Shown piece by piece: positions 37,401 to 45,237 of a stretch of 64,000 bases of DNA. This DNA is from Methylovorus sp. MM2. GTDB lineage: Bacteria > Pseudomonadota > Gammaproteobacteria > Burkholderiales > Methylophilaceae. The stretch covers positions 186,001 through 250,000 of the forward strand of contig NZ_LXUF01000001.1 of the NCBI RefSeq assembly GCF_001648895.1, given 5' to 3'. Each line of letters starts with the position of its first letter. The stretch's first letter is position 1. The position numbers were made by a program, and so were the translations under genes. The notes beneath the pieces are model-generated. The model ran no database searches, was not told where the DNA came from, and saw only the letters and a program-made list of their open reading frames with translations.

Positions 37401-40400
37401 TGCTTATAACTGAATCGGTTCCTTGGCCAGATACCTCTGTTACTACGTCATTTATGTTATCTACTACGTAGATATCATCACCGGCCCCACCAGCCATAGT
37501 ATCTTTACCAATGCCACCATTCAGTGTGTCATTTCCCGCCAGACCGTTGAGCTTATTATCTAAAGAGTTTCCGCTAATAACATTATTAAGCTCATTTCCT
37601 GATGCGATTGTTGCAACCAGTGTGTTTGCACCTGCAACTTCGCTAAGTGTTAAGTTCTCTAATTCTTTCCCGAGTGTGTAATTAAGACTGCTAATGACGG
37701 TATCAGTACCTTCGGCTTTTTTCTCTGTGATTTTGTCAGTTAAGCTATCAATATAATAGGTATCGTTACCTAAACCTCCGATTAACGTGTCATGGCCTGC
37801 CCCGCCATCAAGAATGTTGTTATAGTTATTCCCAGTAATAACATTGTTTGAGGCATTTCCGTTCCCAACCAGAGCTTCAGCTATTAATGTGAGATTTTCA
37901 ATCTCAGCGGATAGAGTATAGGTGGTTATAGAGCTTAATACTGTGTCTTTACCTTGATTTGATAATTCACTAATAACATCATTAACATGATCTACTTTAA
38001 ATGTGTCATCACCTTGCCCACCTATAAGCGTATCGACACCGATGCCACCATCTAGGGTATCGTTACCCTCACCTCCCGATAATTTGTTGTTTGCAGAATT
38101 GCCAGTTAGTTTATTATCAAGAGAGTTACCTGTAGCATCTATTGTATTAGTTCCTACTAATTGCATGTTCTCTACAAAGTTTGATAATGAGTAGGTAATC
38201 GTACTGAAAACTGTGTCCGTACCTTGATTGTTAAGCTCAATAACCACATCATCTTGGTCATCAACTACATATGCATCATTGCCTTTCCCCCCTCGCATAG
38301 CGTCACCTTCAGGACCTCCAGAAAGTACATCTGCTTTACTTGTTCCGACGAGCGTATTCGCTCCTGAATCTATACCAGTTGTCCCAGTGATCCAATAATC
38401 AAGACCATATACACCACCATCAGCGAAGCCAATATATTCAACCTTGAATTTAGTTTGTTCCCAGTTTTGGATAATGATGTGATCGTCTAAACTTAATATG
38501 TAATCAATCATTTGTTGGTCGGTATTAACCGAGGCGGGGATGTCCGTATCAACAGGTTTGATACCTACAAGCAGATCATTACCAGAATGAGCTATTACTA
38601 CATCAGCAAGGGATATGTTGTCGCCTAGTATTAAGGTATCTTTGTCGGCTTTAGCCGTTGCAGAGGCAACTCGTTCAATGATGGTATCTACGCTATCTCC
38701 ACGTGAAAATATATAAGCATCATTTCCATAGTTCCCTGTAAGAGTATCGTTCCCTTTACCCCCTTCAAGAATGTCGCGAAGCCATCCTCCATTTAGGCTA
38801 TCATTACCATCTTGTCCGAAAAGTGCTACCGTTTGTTTCGTTTCGGAACTGGTTGCACTGAAAATGTCGTTGCCCTCACTGCCTATCGCCACTTCAATAT
38901 GTGCTTTAGTAAGATTCAAAGTAACGCCAGTTGTACCTGTAACTAGTACAGTATCAAAACCTTTACCTCCATCTAGCTTAAGGAGATTGTCGGAGGCATC
39001 TATGATTAAGGTATCGTCGCCACTGCCGCCGGATAGTTCATCAATACCATTTCCACCATTAAGCCAGTCATCACCACTACCACCTTTTAAAGTGTCGTTT
39101 CCATTACCGCCTTCTAAGACTACGACATCACTCCCACTTGAAGTTAGACTATCATTGCCACTCGTTCCAACGGCACCATCAAAACTTCCATTAGATATAT
39201 TTAATTTAAGTTGCGCCGTCGTAGTCGATGCTAAAGTTAGCCCGCCAGATTCTGTTGTAGTAATCAAGCCATTGGTTACGCTAGTTTTCCAGCTATTTTC
39301 CTCGTAGCCAAATCCTACGTCCGCTGCAAAACCTTGTGTAATTACGGGATTGCCATTGGTATCCAGAATAACTTTATCGTAGGTTGTAAATCCACCAACT
39401 TGGTTACCACCACTACTCCAATTAGTGGAAACACTATTTAAGCTAATCGAAGTGATTCCCCATTCGTTTAAACTTTTTAATTCTCCCGCCTCGCTAACTC
39501 CATTACCATTAATGTCTTGCCATATACGTAGCCCTACAAAGCTATCATCATCAACATCAATCACGCCATCATGATTGTTATCAAACGTAGCCTTAAGTCC
39601 ATCTAAATCAGAATCATCAGGATTATCTGTCCATAAAGCAAAAGACACTTCTTTTGCTTGATCAATCACGCCATCATGATCAATGTCCAATACTAATAGA
39701 CCATCATCTGCACCAACCCATCCAGTATGGTTTCTATAGCCACTACCAGTCATATCAAAATAAGCCGAAGAAGTATCTCGACTGATAAGTTCAACACCAT
39801 CTCCATCTAAGTCGAGGACGATAGGAAATAAAAACCCGAAAGAGAGGGAGAAGCCATCGTTATCTGCACTGAAGCCGAAAGCTAGATTATTTGGGGCTAT
39901 ATAAGTTGCGCTTATACTTGAGGTGCCATGGTTATTATCACCAATAACAAAAAATTGTCCTGCTGAAGATTTGTCTGCAAAGACTTTAGACAGGTCAATG
40001 CCTGAATATGAATAACTACTATATGCTTCATTACTGCCAGAGTAGGTTGATGAGGTTGGGTCAACAGGTTTATAACCGAATTTATTTAATAGCTGGTTAC
40101 CAGCCCATGCCTCGTTTGTATTTTGGGTACCAGAAAAATCTCTTAATTTCCCAAGTTCTAATGCAAATACAATATCTGGCTGAAGTAGCAAATCCATATG
40201 ATGAGAGATTGACGCAATATCCGAGTCAATGACTTCGGTGTTTGATGGAGACTGCTCATCAGTTACTGTAGCTTGACCTAACAAACGACCAGTTGTCAGA
40301 TCAAAAGTACTCATCATGCCTATTTTGCCATTATCGTTGTAACCCGAAATGCTGATTTCGGCCTTTCCATTAGCATTTAAAGATTGATTGATTTGGAGTT

Positions 40401-41274
40401 CTTTGCCATCAGTTGTTTTAACTGTGAAAGAGTTACCATGATCATTTGAGTTAATCTCTGAAATATTATTGAGAACATTTGCTGCTGAACCAGCAGGAGC
40501 CTCAGCGACGCCAGGGCCAATCTGATTCATAGCTAAAGGATTCAGTGTCGAAAGTAAATGGGCTTTGCCGCCTGCATAAGCGAATAATCCCAATCCATAA
40601 CCGCCAGAGACAGTTGCTGTCGCAGCACCAATTACTTCCATCGCTACATAAGGGCTGGCAAGGGTAATAGTTTGAGTTGCGATATAAAGTTGATGTTCAA
40701 TCGTCGAATATTTTAGGGTAGCTATATCTCCAGAGACATTAACCTCTGTAAAAGAGTGGTCTGATTTATAAATGGAAACTACATCAGCAATGTTTTGACC
40801 CGCGAAATATTTACCTATTGTCTGAGTGGAAACTGGCAATGCATTTTGCCCATAGCCATCTAGATTGAATTCAAGCGCAAAGCTTTGAGCCATGCCTCCA
40901 CCAAGGCTATGTCCATCAGCAATTATTGAGTATCCAGAATAGTTACTCTTTAATTCAGTTAGGGCATCAGCTGCCTTGTCATGTAAAGCATCATATTGCG
41001 CGAAGCCAGAATCAAGAATATCTGATTGGAAATCAGGCACGGAGTTTGAGCCTTTGAAGGCCATCACAATTTGCTGTGTGTCAGGATTAACGAAAATACG
41101 GAATTGTGTTGATCCGTTATTTGCTGTTTGTGAATTCTCCTCATTATTTATGACTATTTCATGCCAACCAAGCGCAATTACTTTTGAGGTATCTGGGTCA
41201 GATGTAGAGTTTATGGGAGCATAAGCTGCAGCAGAGAAAAGGCCAGCATTTTGCGAATTGATTGAATTCGTCAT
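31471..41274 (-). CDS. Giant RTX protein with N-terminal lipase-like domain, type I secreted
   Basis: A 3267-residue Ca2+-binding RTX protein. The N-terminal part (about residues 50-180) looks like a class 3 lipase: ADGHSLGGGMAQSF holds the nucleophile elbow G-H-S-L-G with Ser123. Acidic Ca2+ loops follow (DLDGDGVEL about 488, DIDHDGVID about 528, DNNHDGVIDVDDD about 568, DINGNGVSE about 590). From about 690 RTX nonapeptides (GGxGNDTL) begin. From about 1030 to 3115 I count 24 modules of about 90 residues, each with GGxGNDTL repeats, a Y-x-VD...D-x-[IV]-x-E segment, TDTV-S, and VENLTL-x-G...GTGN. The last 90 residues, ending ALTSSDFLVI, resemble a type I secretion signal, and no N-terminal signal peptide is seen. 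No HlyB/HlyD genes lie nearby. It is the last gene of a likely three-gene minus-strand operon. Confidence 0.9.
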   Translation of the reverse strand: MTNSINSQNAGLFSAAAYAPINSTSDPDTSKVIALGWHEIVINNEENSQTANNGSTQFRIFVNPDTQQIVMAFKGSNSVPDFQSDILDSGFAQYDALHDKAADALTELKSNYSGYSIIADGHSLGGGMAQSFALEFNLDGYGQNALPVSTQTIGKYFAGQNIADVVSIYKSDHSFTEVNVSGDIATLKYSTIEHQLYIATQTITLASPYVAMEVIGAATATVSGGYGLGLFAYAGGKAHLLSTLNPLAMNQIGPGVAEAPAGSAANVLNNISEINSNDHGNSFTVKTTDGKELQINQSLNANGKAEISISGYNDNGKIGMMSTFDLTTGRLLGQATVTDEQSPSNTEVIDSDIASISHHMDLLLQPDIVFALELGKLRDFSGTQNTNEAWAGNQLLNKFGYKPVDPTSSTYSGSNEAYSSYSYSGIDLSKVFADKSSAGQFFVIGDNNHGTSSISATYIAPNNLAFGFSADNDGFSLSFGFLFPIVLDLDGDGVELISRDTSSAYFDMTGSGYRNHTGWVGADDGLLVLDIDHDGVIDQAKEVSFALWTDNPDDSDLDGLKATFDNNHDGVIDVDDDSFVGLRIWQDINGNGVSEAGELKSLNEWGITSISLNSVSTNWSSGGNQVGGFTTYDKVILDTNGNPVITQGFAADVGFGYEENSWKTSVTNGLITTTESGGLTLASTTTAQLKLNISNGSFDGAVGTSGNDSLTSSGSDVVVLEGGNGNDTLKGGSGDDWLNGGNGIDELSGGSGDDTLIIDASDNLLKLDGGKGFDTVLVTGTTGVTLNLTKAHIEVAIGSEGNDIFSATSSETKQTVALFGQDGNDSLNGGWLRDILEGGKGNDTLTGNYGNDAYIFSRGDSVDTIIERVASATAKADKDTLILGDNISLADVVIAHSGNDLLVGIKPVDTDIPASVNTDQQMIDYILSLDDHIIIQNWEQTKFKVEYIGFADGGVYGLDYWITGTTGIDSGANTLVGTSKADVLSGGPEGDAMRGGKGNDAYVVDDQDDVVIELNNQGTDTVFSTITYSLSNFVENMQLVGTNTIDATGNSLDNKLTGNSANNKLSGGEGNDTLDGGIGVDTLIGGQGDDTFKVDHVNDVISELSNQGKDTVLSSITTYTLSAEIENLTLIAEALVGNGNASNNVITGNNYNNILDGGAGHDTLIGGLGNDTYYIDSLTDKITEKKAEGTDTVISSLNYTLGKELENLTLSEVAGANTLVATIASGNELNNVISGNSLDNKLNGLAGNDTLNGGIGKDTMAGGAGDDIYVVDNINDVVTEVSGQGTDSVISNLTFYTLGNFVENLTLGGTNTSNGTGNSLNNTIVGNSADNVLDGGAGNDILSGKTGRDTMIGGAGNDTYLVGSLGDVVTETDAVLKTGGADIVYSDINYSLGDNVENLVLTNTVNISGLLATDATGNSLINMIYGNNADNLIDGMGGNDSMYGGYGDDIYLLDNANDKIYESANQGIDTVITTVSLSALASNVENLTLLGVATTAVGNSLNNLLLGNELSNKLSGSSGNDTLIGGLGNDSLYGGTGNDYYLVNSSSDLVGDSSVSGGNDTVDANFSYTLGSYLENLILNEEIGSNGQRALTGTGNTLHNTIIGNSANNTLTGLDGNDTLDGRAGADQMIGGNGNDTYVIDNISDTIIEVSTKTTEIDTVLSSIDHSLGSNLENLTLTGIATINGMGNALNNNLIGNMSRNQLKGDIGNDTLDGGIGIDTLSGGAGNDTYIVDSVSDVVLETNTAGNDAGGVDLVQSTAATYILSEHIENLTLLGTAAIDGTGNALNNKITGNAAANKLDGGAGNDTLIGGRGDDTYYVDSLSDTVTEAASQGIDTIITGINNYVIASNVENLTLLGSAVIGKGNTLNNLIQGNIQSNNLDGSSGNDTLLGDAGNDTLLGGAGNDFIDGGTGIDSMTGGTGDDYYTVDSSQDVIVEAANGGTDTVESSVTYTLSDAIESLILVGNAAINGTGNASANIIQGNLQANYLLGNDGNDTLIGGGGKDTLSGGLGNDFYSIDSTDDVIIETIATVSTGGVDTVESSVTYTLTDNVENLILLGEDEIDGTGNALANQITGNIADNMLSGGAGKDTMIGGLGDDIYIVDSTDVITEYLDEGFDIVFSSVEYTLLANIENLSLASGIGDMDGTGNTSDNEITGNNYKNYLNGSSGNDTLYGEGGADSLYGSSGDDYLDGGEAGDGIDTLRGGSGNDYYIINEAPDILTEKNGDGTNAGGLDTVESSVTYTLQAYFEDLILSGTDDIDGTGNSSDNRILGNSGINTMAGLAGDDTYGVDNEEDVVLENASAGTDTVISTITYTLGENVENLVLSSNLNLNGTGNSSNNAITGNDAGNNLKGLIGNDTLDGGVGIDTLEGGAGNDVYVVDNELDVVIEAFNEGIDTIQSKAETYTLSTNVENLTLIETGDSEGIGNDLNNIITGNVGSNRLDGGIGKDTMIGGLGDDVYIVDNSLDDIRETANQGIDTVIASVNFTVASDDIENLTLIGTAINGTGNSLANLIIGNELNNFLTGNNGNDTLDGSEGADTMQGGFGNDVYIVDHANDLVTENLQTNEGVSYGNDTVQSTISLTLFANIENLTLIGEDEINGTGNTLSNIIIGNIANNLLTGGNGHDTLDGGGGDDTLIGGIHNDTYIIDSDTDVIVENVGEGTDTVQSTISYTLSGTNLEYLTLLGEAAIYATGNTSNNKLTGNAADNIFDGGGGVDTMAGGAGDDIYYVDSTTDSIQESLEEGIDTIYSTVTLTLAANVENLNLLETGAINGSGNALNNYITGNSQINKLYGNDGNDTLDGGAGADSLTGGNGDDTYIIDNIADVISETSTGGSDTVVTNISYTLGLYLENLTLSGNSLISGTGNTLNNLVNGNDANNTLYGLVGNDTLDGGVGNDTLYGGAGDDTYIVDSQNDVVQELVGEGTDTIQTYTSLILTANIENLTLLGDTEIDGEGNELNNILTGNSAANQLDGGLGRDTLAGGQGNDTYIIDVDNDVIMENTGEGTDTALSMSNYTLSSNVENLTLLGDLGIENLNGIGNEMDNFILGNNGNNTLTGLDGNDTLDGINGTDMLIGGVGDDTYLVSNNTTTITENSGEGNDAVITSQTYTLGINLENLSLGLNNNLNVIDGTGNALNNTLIGNDAANLLNGLGGNNTLTGGLDDDVFILSTSGSVDTITDFTIGDDHIWLENEIFTSFLSSGNLQLSSFKSGLGLTSGQDADDYLIYDSTTGNLYYDALGNTAGSAAAIQIAQLSAGLALTSSDFLVI

Positions 41275-41303
41275 CTAAATAATCCCCTTGAAATATTTAA
41301 TAA

Positions 41304-42554
41304 TTATTTTTTTATTTTTATGATTGAGAAAATATTTTTAGTATCTTTTCCGATATCAACACTTCTGATGGTTGCTATTTCATTGACAATTTTTGAAGGT
41401 AACGCATCATCTATTTTGAAGCTTGATCTTTTGGGTTTGAATACGAAATCATTTCGCTTATTAAGGTCTGACGTATATTGCAAAATAGTTGCATATGGGT
41501 TTCTAAAATCCCGATATCCCGTCAGGAAAAACGAATGATCCTGCATTTCGATTGCTCTGGTTATCGCAAATTCATCTTGGATATCATTCGCTATATATGA
41601 ATTATCACTTAAATCATCATTTAATGTTTTAATAAACATACCATCTTTGAGTACGAATGGGACTAAACGTATCGAATCCGTTGGTAAGGATTGATGGACT
41701 AACTGCATCCTTCCAATGATGCTTCTTTGTGCTATCACTTCACCATTCTGATCCACTCTTAAGACGCTAGTCATAGAAACCATACCGGAATCGTTGGGGA
41801 TTCCAGGGGCAGAACCTGAGAAAACTAAATCACCATTTGACATTTGAAGCCATGTGGACTGTTCGATTGTAGGCAAGAAATCTCTAGAAATAAGTTTTCC
41901 CCATTTAATGTCACCATCATTATTCAATGCTATAAGCCAAAAGAAAGACTCCGAAAAAACTGGAGGAAACTTCCCGGGCGAGTTTGTAATAGATTTTTTT
42001 GCAGATCCTGCAAGAAAGTATCCATCTCCCCAAGAGCCACATTGACGAATGTAATTGAGCTTAAATTTCTCATCACCTTCTGGAGTCAATAACCTTTGAT
42101 CGATTAGATTCCCTTTTTCATCTAACTTTGTTAAAAGGCCTTTAACCAAAGGTTTTGTTTCTTCTCCGACATTTTTGTGACCACAAAGGATTGACTGACC
42201 ATTGCTTAATGAAATCGCGCCGTGGTATTGAGATGCTCGCCACGCATGAGAGTAATGGGTGTTTTCTGGAGGGATATCCGTTGGGACCGTGTATGACCAT
42301 TTTTCCTCCCCTTCATCATTGAGATACGCTCCCCAAGCTTGCCGACCACCAATATATCCAGTGATGAAGTATCCGTTTCCTTTGGCAGGAGACATCGAAA
42401 AGTGAAAGGGTTGGCTGTCAGAAAGCACAATTTCTTTTTTGATCTCGAACTTTTCCGCAGCATTAACAGGTGTAGCAGAATTCATTACAACTTCTCCGAT
42501 AAAAAAAACTAACATCGGAATGGATGTGAGTGATTGTTGAAACTTCTTATTCAT
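41304..42554 (-). CDS. Secreted propeller-like protein of the RTX locus
   Basis: A 416-residue exported protein that I do not recognise. A signal peptide (about residues 1-33, ending VNAA) is followed by repeats of about 45 residues with G-x-G-Y-F-[LI]-[TA]-G and [DN]-G-[DE]-x-K-W motifs (GNGYFITGYIGGRQAWGAYL, DGYFLAGSAKK, NNDGDIKWGKLI, HSFFLTGYRD), a pattern typical of beta-propeller blades. It lies 29 bases upstream of the RTX lipase gene on the same strand, behind a lipoprotein gene. An AGAGG ribosome binding site is present. Context suggests it works in the periplasm or at the surface together with the RTX protein, for instance as a partner or protective protein; this is inference. Confidence 0.65.
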   Translation of the reverse strand: MNKKFQQSLTSIPMLVFFIGEVVMNSATPVNAAEKFEIKKEIVLSDSQPFHFSMSPAKGNGYFITGYIGGRQAWGAYLNDEGEEKWSYTVPTDIPPENTHYSHAWRASQYHGAISLSNGQSILCGHKNVGEETKPLVKGLLTKLDEKGNLIDQRLLTPEGDEKFKLNYIRQCGSWGDGYFLAGSAKKSITNSPGKFPPVFSESFFWLIALNNDGDIKWGKLISRDFLPTIEQSTWLQMSNGDLVFSGSAPGIPNDSGMVSMTSVLRVDQNGEVIAQRSIIGRMQLVHQSLPTDSIRLVPFVLKDGMFIKTLNDDLSDNSYIANDIQDEFAITRAIEMQDHSFFLTGYRDFRNPYATILQYTSDLNKRNDFVFKPKRSSFKIDDALPSKIVNEIATIRSVDIGKDTKNIFSIIKIKK

Positions 42555-42673
42555 ATCATTAAGCCTCTTGATTGGAGAAAATTATTTTTCTCCATGAGTA
42601 TTGTTTCTTGGTAATCAAATTCTGACAGAGTTATAAATATTGTTATTTTTCGACGTTTATAACCTTCTTGATT

Positions 42674-43483
42674 TTATCGTGAAACGTGGGAGTCTTCAGT
42701 CATGTTCCATTGGTCGATATATTTTGATATTTGGCTATCTATTTCTTTCCAATGACTAAAATGTTTTGCATGGGCTCTCCAAGTAATTTCTAATCCACCA
42801 TATTTTTTTGTGAAATAAGTGGTTTGCATTATTGGGAATTTGGCATTAACCGAATATGGGGGCATATAGACTCTTAAAGGAATATATTCGTCCAGTGAGG
42901 CATCGCGCATTCCATAACAAATTTGAATTGGTCCCATATCTTTATCAAAAGGCTTTTCGTCGTAACACCTCAATCCATACTTATCTTCGAATTTAGATGG
43001 GTCAATGACACCGTATTTTTGTAAGCGATAGAATTGATTTGGTGGGTAAGAGCCCGGCGCACCAGGTTCAGTGCTGGCGCCTGATGCAGGTTCAATTGAA
43101 AGAACTTTAATTTCATTTTCGTCAAATTCATTTAGAAAATTGTCTGCTGTGTATCCTTGAAAATTGGGCATGAACATAGAAAAACCTAATGCTATAACCA
43201 ATGGCACGCTAGCCGGCCTGGATTCCGACAATATTATTTCTGGGTGATCCTTTAGTATCCAGAATGCAGTAAATTGAGCAGGTATCTTGAAAACAAGATT
43301 ATTTTCTAAACGAATCCAGTAAGGTTTTCCTGTCCAGGATTTTTGGAAATCATTTTCAGAGGTATTTAATTTGTGTGAGTTACTGCCTGTCATGGTGGTA
43401 TTAAACTCTTGAGTTTTATCGCATGAAATAAGAAGTATTGTCGAAATCAGAATGCACAATACTGAAGTTTTTTTTAATGACAT
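42674..43483 (-). CDS. Lipoprotein with Asp+2, candidate immunity protein
   Basis: A 269-residue lipoprotein. The signal (MSLKKTSVLCILISTILLIS) ends at lipobox Cys21, followed by Asp22. Under the E. coli Lol rule, Asp at +2 keeps the protein in the inner membrane facing the periplasm. The mature part is not assignable with confidence. Its C-terminus (YGGLEITWRAHAKHFSHWKE, then IDSQISKYIDQWN) resembles, from memory, the ends of periplasmic proteins encoded beside secreted phospholipases (Tli-type immunity proteins). It is the first gene of the run lipoprotein, propeller-like protein, RTX lipase; a lipase-protection role is inferred from that order. Two internal cysteines (RCYDEKP, IQICYGM) may pair. 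Confidence 0.6.
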   Translation of the reverse strand: MSLKKTSVLCILISTILLISCDKTQEFNTTMTGSNSHKLNTSENDFQKSWTGKPYWIRLENNLVFKIPAQFTAFWILKDHPEIILSESRPASVPLVIALGFSMFMPNFQGYTADNFLNEFDENEIKVLSIEPASGASTEPGAPGSYPPNQFYRLQKYGVIDPSKFEDKYGLRCYDEKPFDKDMGPIQICYGMRDASLDEYIPLRVYMPPYSVNAKFPIMQTTYFTKKYGGLEITWRAHAKHFSHWKEIDSQISKYIDQWNMTEDSHVSR

Positions 43484-43899
43484 TTTTATCTTTAGGATTT
43501 AGTTAATTCTTTTGCTGTGGAACGAAGGCAATCAAAGATTGCGCCCATAATTTATGGTAAACATTCGATTATGGCAGTGAATGAAAGATGGCGGCTTAAT
43601 AAAGCCCACAGACGAGTTAAACAACATTTCCCCTTTACAACATCAAACTTATAATTAAATTTTTATAAATTTTCTATTGATAAAATACAATTTAATAAAA
43701 AAAATAGCAATTTTTCTTAAATTAGAATATTCACTTACCTGCCCATCCATATGTAATTGAAGGCTACCCAGTGAGTGCGCGATACCTAACAGCCTTTGAA
43801 GTGACATATTCGTCAACGATTCGTATGGCATCCCGTAATCGTGTTCTATTGACCACAGCCTAGATCGCTTTTTGGAATTCCAGTGACTCTCCGGTCTAT
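43484..43899. other. AT-rich region upstream of the lipoprotein gene
   Basis: About 415 AT-rich bases that should contain the promoter of the three-gene RTX operon. A minus-strand frame (43655-43903) runs from the haemagglutinin relic but is unlike any family I know. I see no terminator or RNA gene. Confidence 0.4.
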
Positions 43900-44225
43900 T
43901 CATCTGGATATCTGCGCCACAAGCACACTTGAGTAGGTGTGCCGGGTGCCTGTAGAAGTTTGAGTATAGTCACTATCAAGTAGGATATCAGCGTCACCTC
44001 CAGCCAGTAATCGGCCATCACCACTTAGACTAACAGTCTCTATTGCAAGGTTTTGTCCAGCTGAAATGATGCCATTAACATTAGTGATATCTTGCGCATT
44101 GAGGGTATTGTGAGTAGATGCTGCGATCGTCCCTGTATTTTCTAACAACCCATCAACTGTGACCGTGACTTCACCGACACTAGCACCAATAGTGCCCGCA
44201 TTACGTACACCTAGTCCCTTAATAG
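43900..44225 (-). pseudogene. Relic of a filamentous haemagglutinin / CdiA-type gene
   Basis: On the minus strand the frame reads KGLGVRNAGTIGASVGEVTV, then DGLLENTGTIAASTHNTLNA and AGQNLAIETVSLSGDGRLLA, then GGDADILLDSDYTQTSTG. This is the N-T-G-x-I ... G-x-L-x-A-G repeat style of the beta-helical stalk of two-partner secreted FHA/CdiA proteins. Full members run to thousands of residues; here only about 100 codons survive, with a stop upstream near 44239, no start or signal, and a frame end at 43900. It marks an older large exoprotein locus at this site that was deleted or replaced. Confidence 0.7.
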
Positions 44226-44252
44226 AGTGCCAATTAAGTGATATTCAGACGA

Positions 44253-44282
44253 TAAAAAAGGCACCTCAAGGGTACCTTTTTA
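44253..44282. terminator. Intrinsic terminator next to the haemagglutinin relic
   Basis: AAAAAGGCACC / GGTACCTTTTT with a short loop and one mismatch; A- and T-tracts on both sides, so it can act both ways. Confidence 0.75.
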
Positions 44283-44299
44283 TTAGTAAAACTGCGTGA

Positions 44300-44409
44300 G
44301 TTTCACGTTATGCTTAATTTATTTTTATAACTTACTGATTCTTATAAAAGCGTGGTTTCATTATATGAGGCTATAGTTTCTCTTTATGCCTACGGAGTTT
44401 CACTATATG
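44300..44409. repeat. Cluster of GTTTCA-N2-TTATGC motifs (right flank of RTX block)
   Basis: Four related 13- to 14-mers: GTTTCACGTTATGC (44300), GTTTCATTATATGA (44355), GTTTCTCTTTATGC (44376) and GTTTCACTATATGG (44397). The last three repeat every 21 bases. They are inverted relative to the cluster at 31023-31146, so the two clusters bracket the RTX block like degenerate terminal repeats. Confidence 0.55.
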
Positions 44410-44425
44410 GAATTCCCTACACAAT

Positions 44426-44453
44426 AAAAAAGGAGCCGAAGCTCCTTTTTTAA
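44426..44453. terminator. Intrinsic terminator of the nrdJab operon
   Basis: AAAAAAGGAGC / GCTCCTTTTTT around CGAA, directly after the nrdJb stop codon on the minus strand. Confidence 0.92.
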
Positions 44454-44454
44454 T

Positions 44455-45162
44455 TTAACCGCATTTACTTTCGCCGCAATTTAGACACGTAAGGCACCCA
44501 TCCATGATGATGGCTGCTTTGGTGCTACATTTATTGCATAACTGCGCCCCTGGTGGAAAGCCTTCCGCGTTTTTAGTATCACCCGCATGTTTTTCCATGT
44601 ACTCGGCGCGTTTTTCTGCGATGAGTTTCTTTTGGTGCTGATCAGGCTCAGGTTTTTTAAGCATGCCGATTTCTTGCAAATGCTGTTCAACCACTTCACC
44701 AATCTCGGCAACCAAGCTAGGAATGTATTTGCCACCTTTTTTGAAGTAGCCACCACTGGGGTCGAATACGCTATGTAGTTCTTCTACCAAGAATGTTACA
44801 TCCCCACCTTTACGGAACACGGCAGACATCACGCGTGTAAGGGCGACTATCCATTGGAAGTGATCCATATTTTTGGAGTTGATGAATATCTCGAACGGGC
44901 GGCGATGTTCTTGCGGCGTGCCTTCATTCATGATGACATCGTTGATGGTGATATAGAGTGCGTGCTCAGTCACCGGGGTTTTTACCTTGTAGGTATTACC
45001 CATGAGTTTCTCTGGGCGGCTTAGTGCTTCACCAAGCTGGATGATATCGGCAAGCTTTTGTTCCGTTGCTTTTTTTTCAGCTGCGACTTCTTCAGCTTTT
45101 GCCTTATCTTCTTCTGTGATCACGTTGTAGCCAGTGATCTTCTTTTCAATTTTAATTGCCAT
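44455..45162 (-). CDS. nrdJb: Class II ribonucleotide reductase, small C-terminal chain (NrdJb)
   Basis: A 235-residue protein matching the C-terminal part of adenosylcobalamin-dependent ribonucleotide reductase, encoded separately as in Pseudomonas. The middle has a TSCPD-like domain (GNTYKVKTPVTEHALYITIN, PFEIFINSKNMDHFQWIVAL, FRKGGDVTFLVEELHSVFDP), and the C-terminus carries a zinc-ribbon-like set of cysteines (LCNKCSTKA...GCLTCLNCGESKCG) that probably serve to re-reduce the active site. AGGAG precedes the ATG. It lies 75 bases downstream of nrdJa and ends in a strong terminator, so the two genes form an operon. Confidence 0.9.
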   Translation of the reverse strand: MAIKIEKKITGYNVITEEDKAKAEEVAAEKKATEQKLADIIQLGEALSRPEKLMGNTYKVKTPVTEHALYITINDVIMNEGTPQEHRRPFEIFINSKNMDHFQWIVALTRVMSAVFRKGGDVTFLVEELHSVFDPSGGYFKKGGKYIPSLVAEIGEVVEQHLQEIGMLKKPEPDQHQKKLIAEKRAEYMEKHAGDTKNAEGFPPGAQLCNKCSTKAAIIMDGCLTCLNCGESKCG

Positions 45163-45237
45163 GTTGTTCTCCTAATGCGTCATTTTCCTGCCATGAGGGT
45201 GACGTCTGAGCAGCGGACGCTTAATCCGCTTGCTCAA

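Noticed and set aside
38771-39307. A 178-codon plus-strand frame opposite the RTX gene
   Set aside because: It is the antisense of Gly/Asp/Asn repeats, giving Pro/Ser/Leu runs; several similar antisense frames occur across the whole RTX array.
43655-43903. An 82-codon minus-strand frame following the haemagglutinin relic
   Set aside because: No recognisable family, AT-rich Ile/Lys-heavy end, and it begins inside the relic; likely accidental, though it may hold debris of a lost gene.
44300-44409. GTTTCA repeats as a CRISPR array
   Set aside because: Repeats are only about 13 bases, imperfect, with 8-40 base gaps and no cas genes, so it is not an array.
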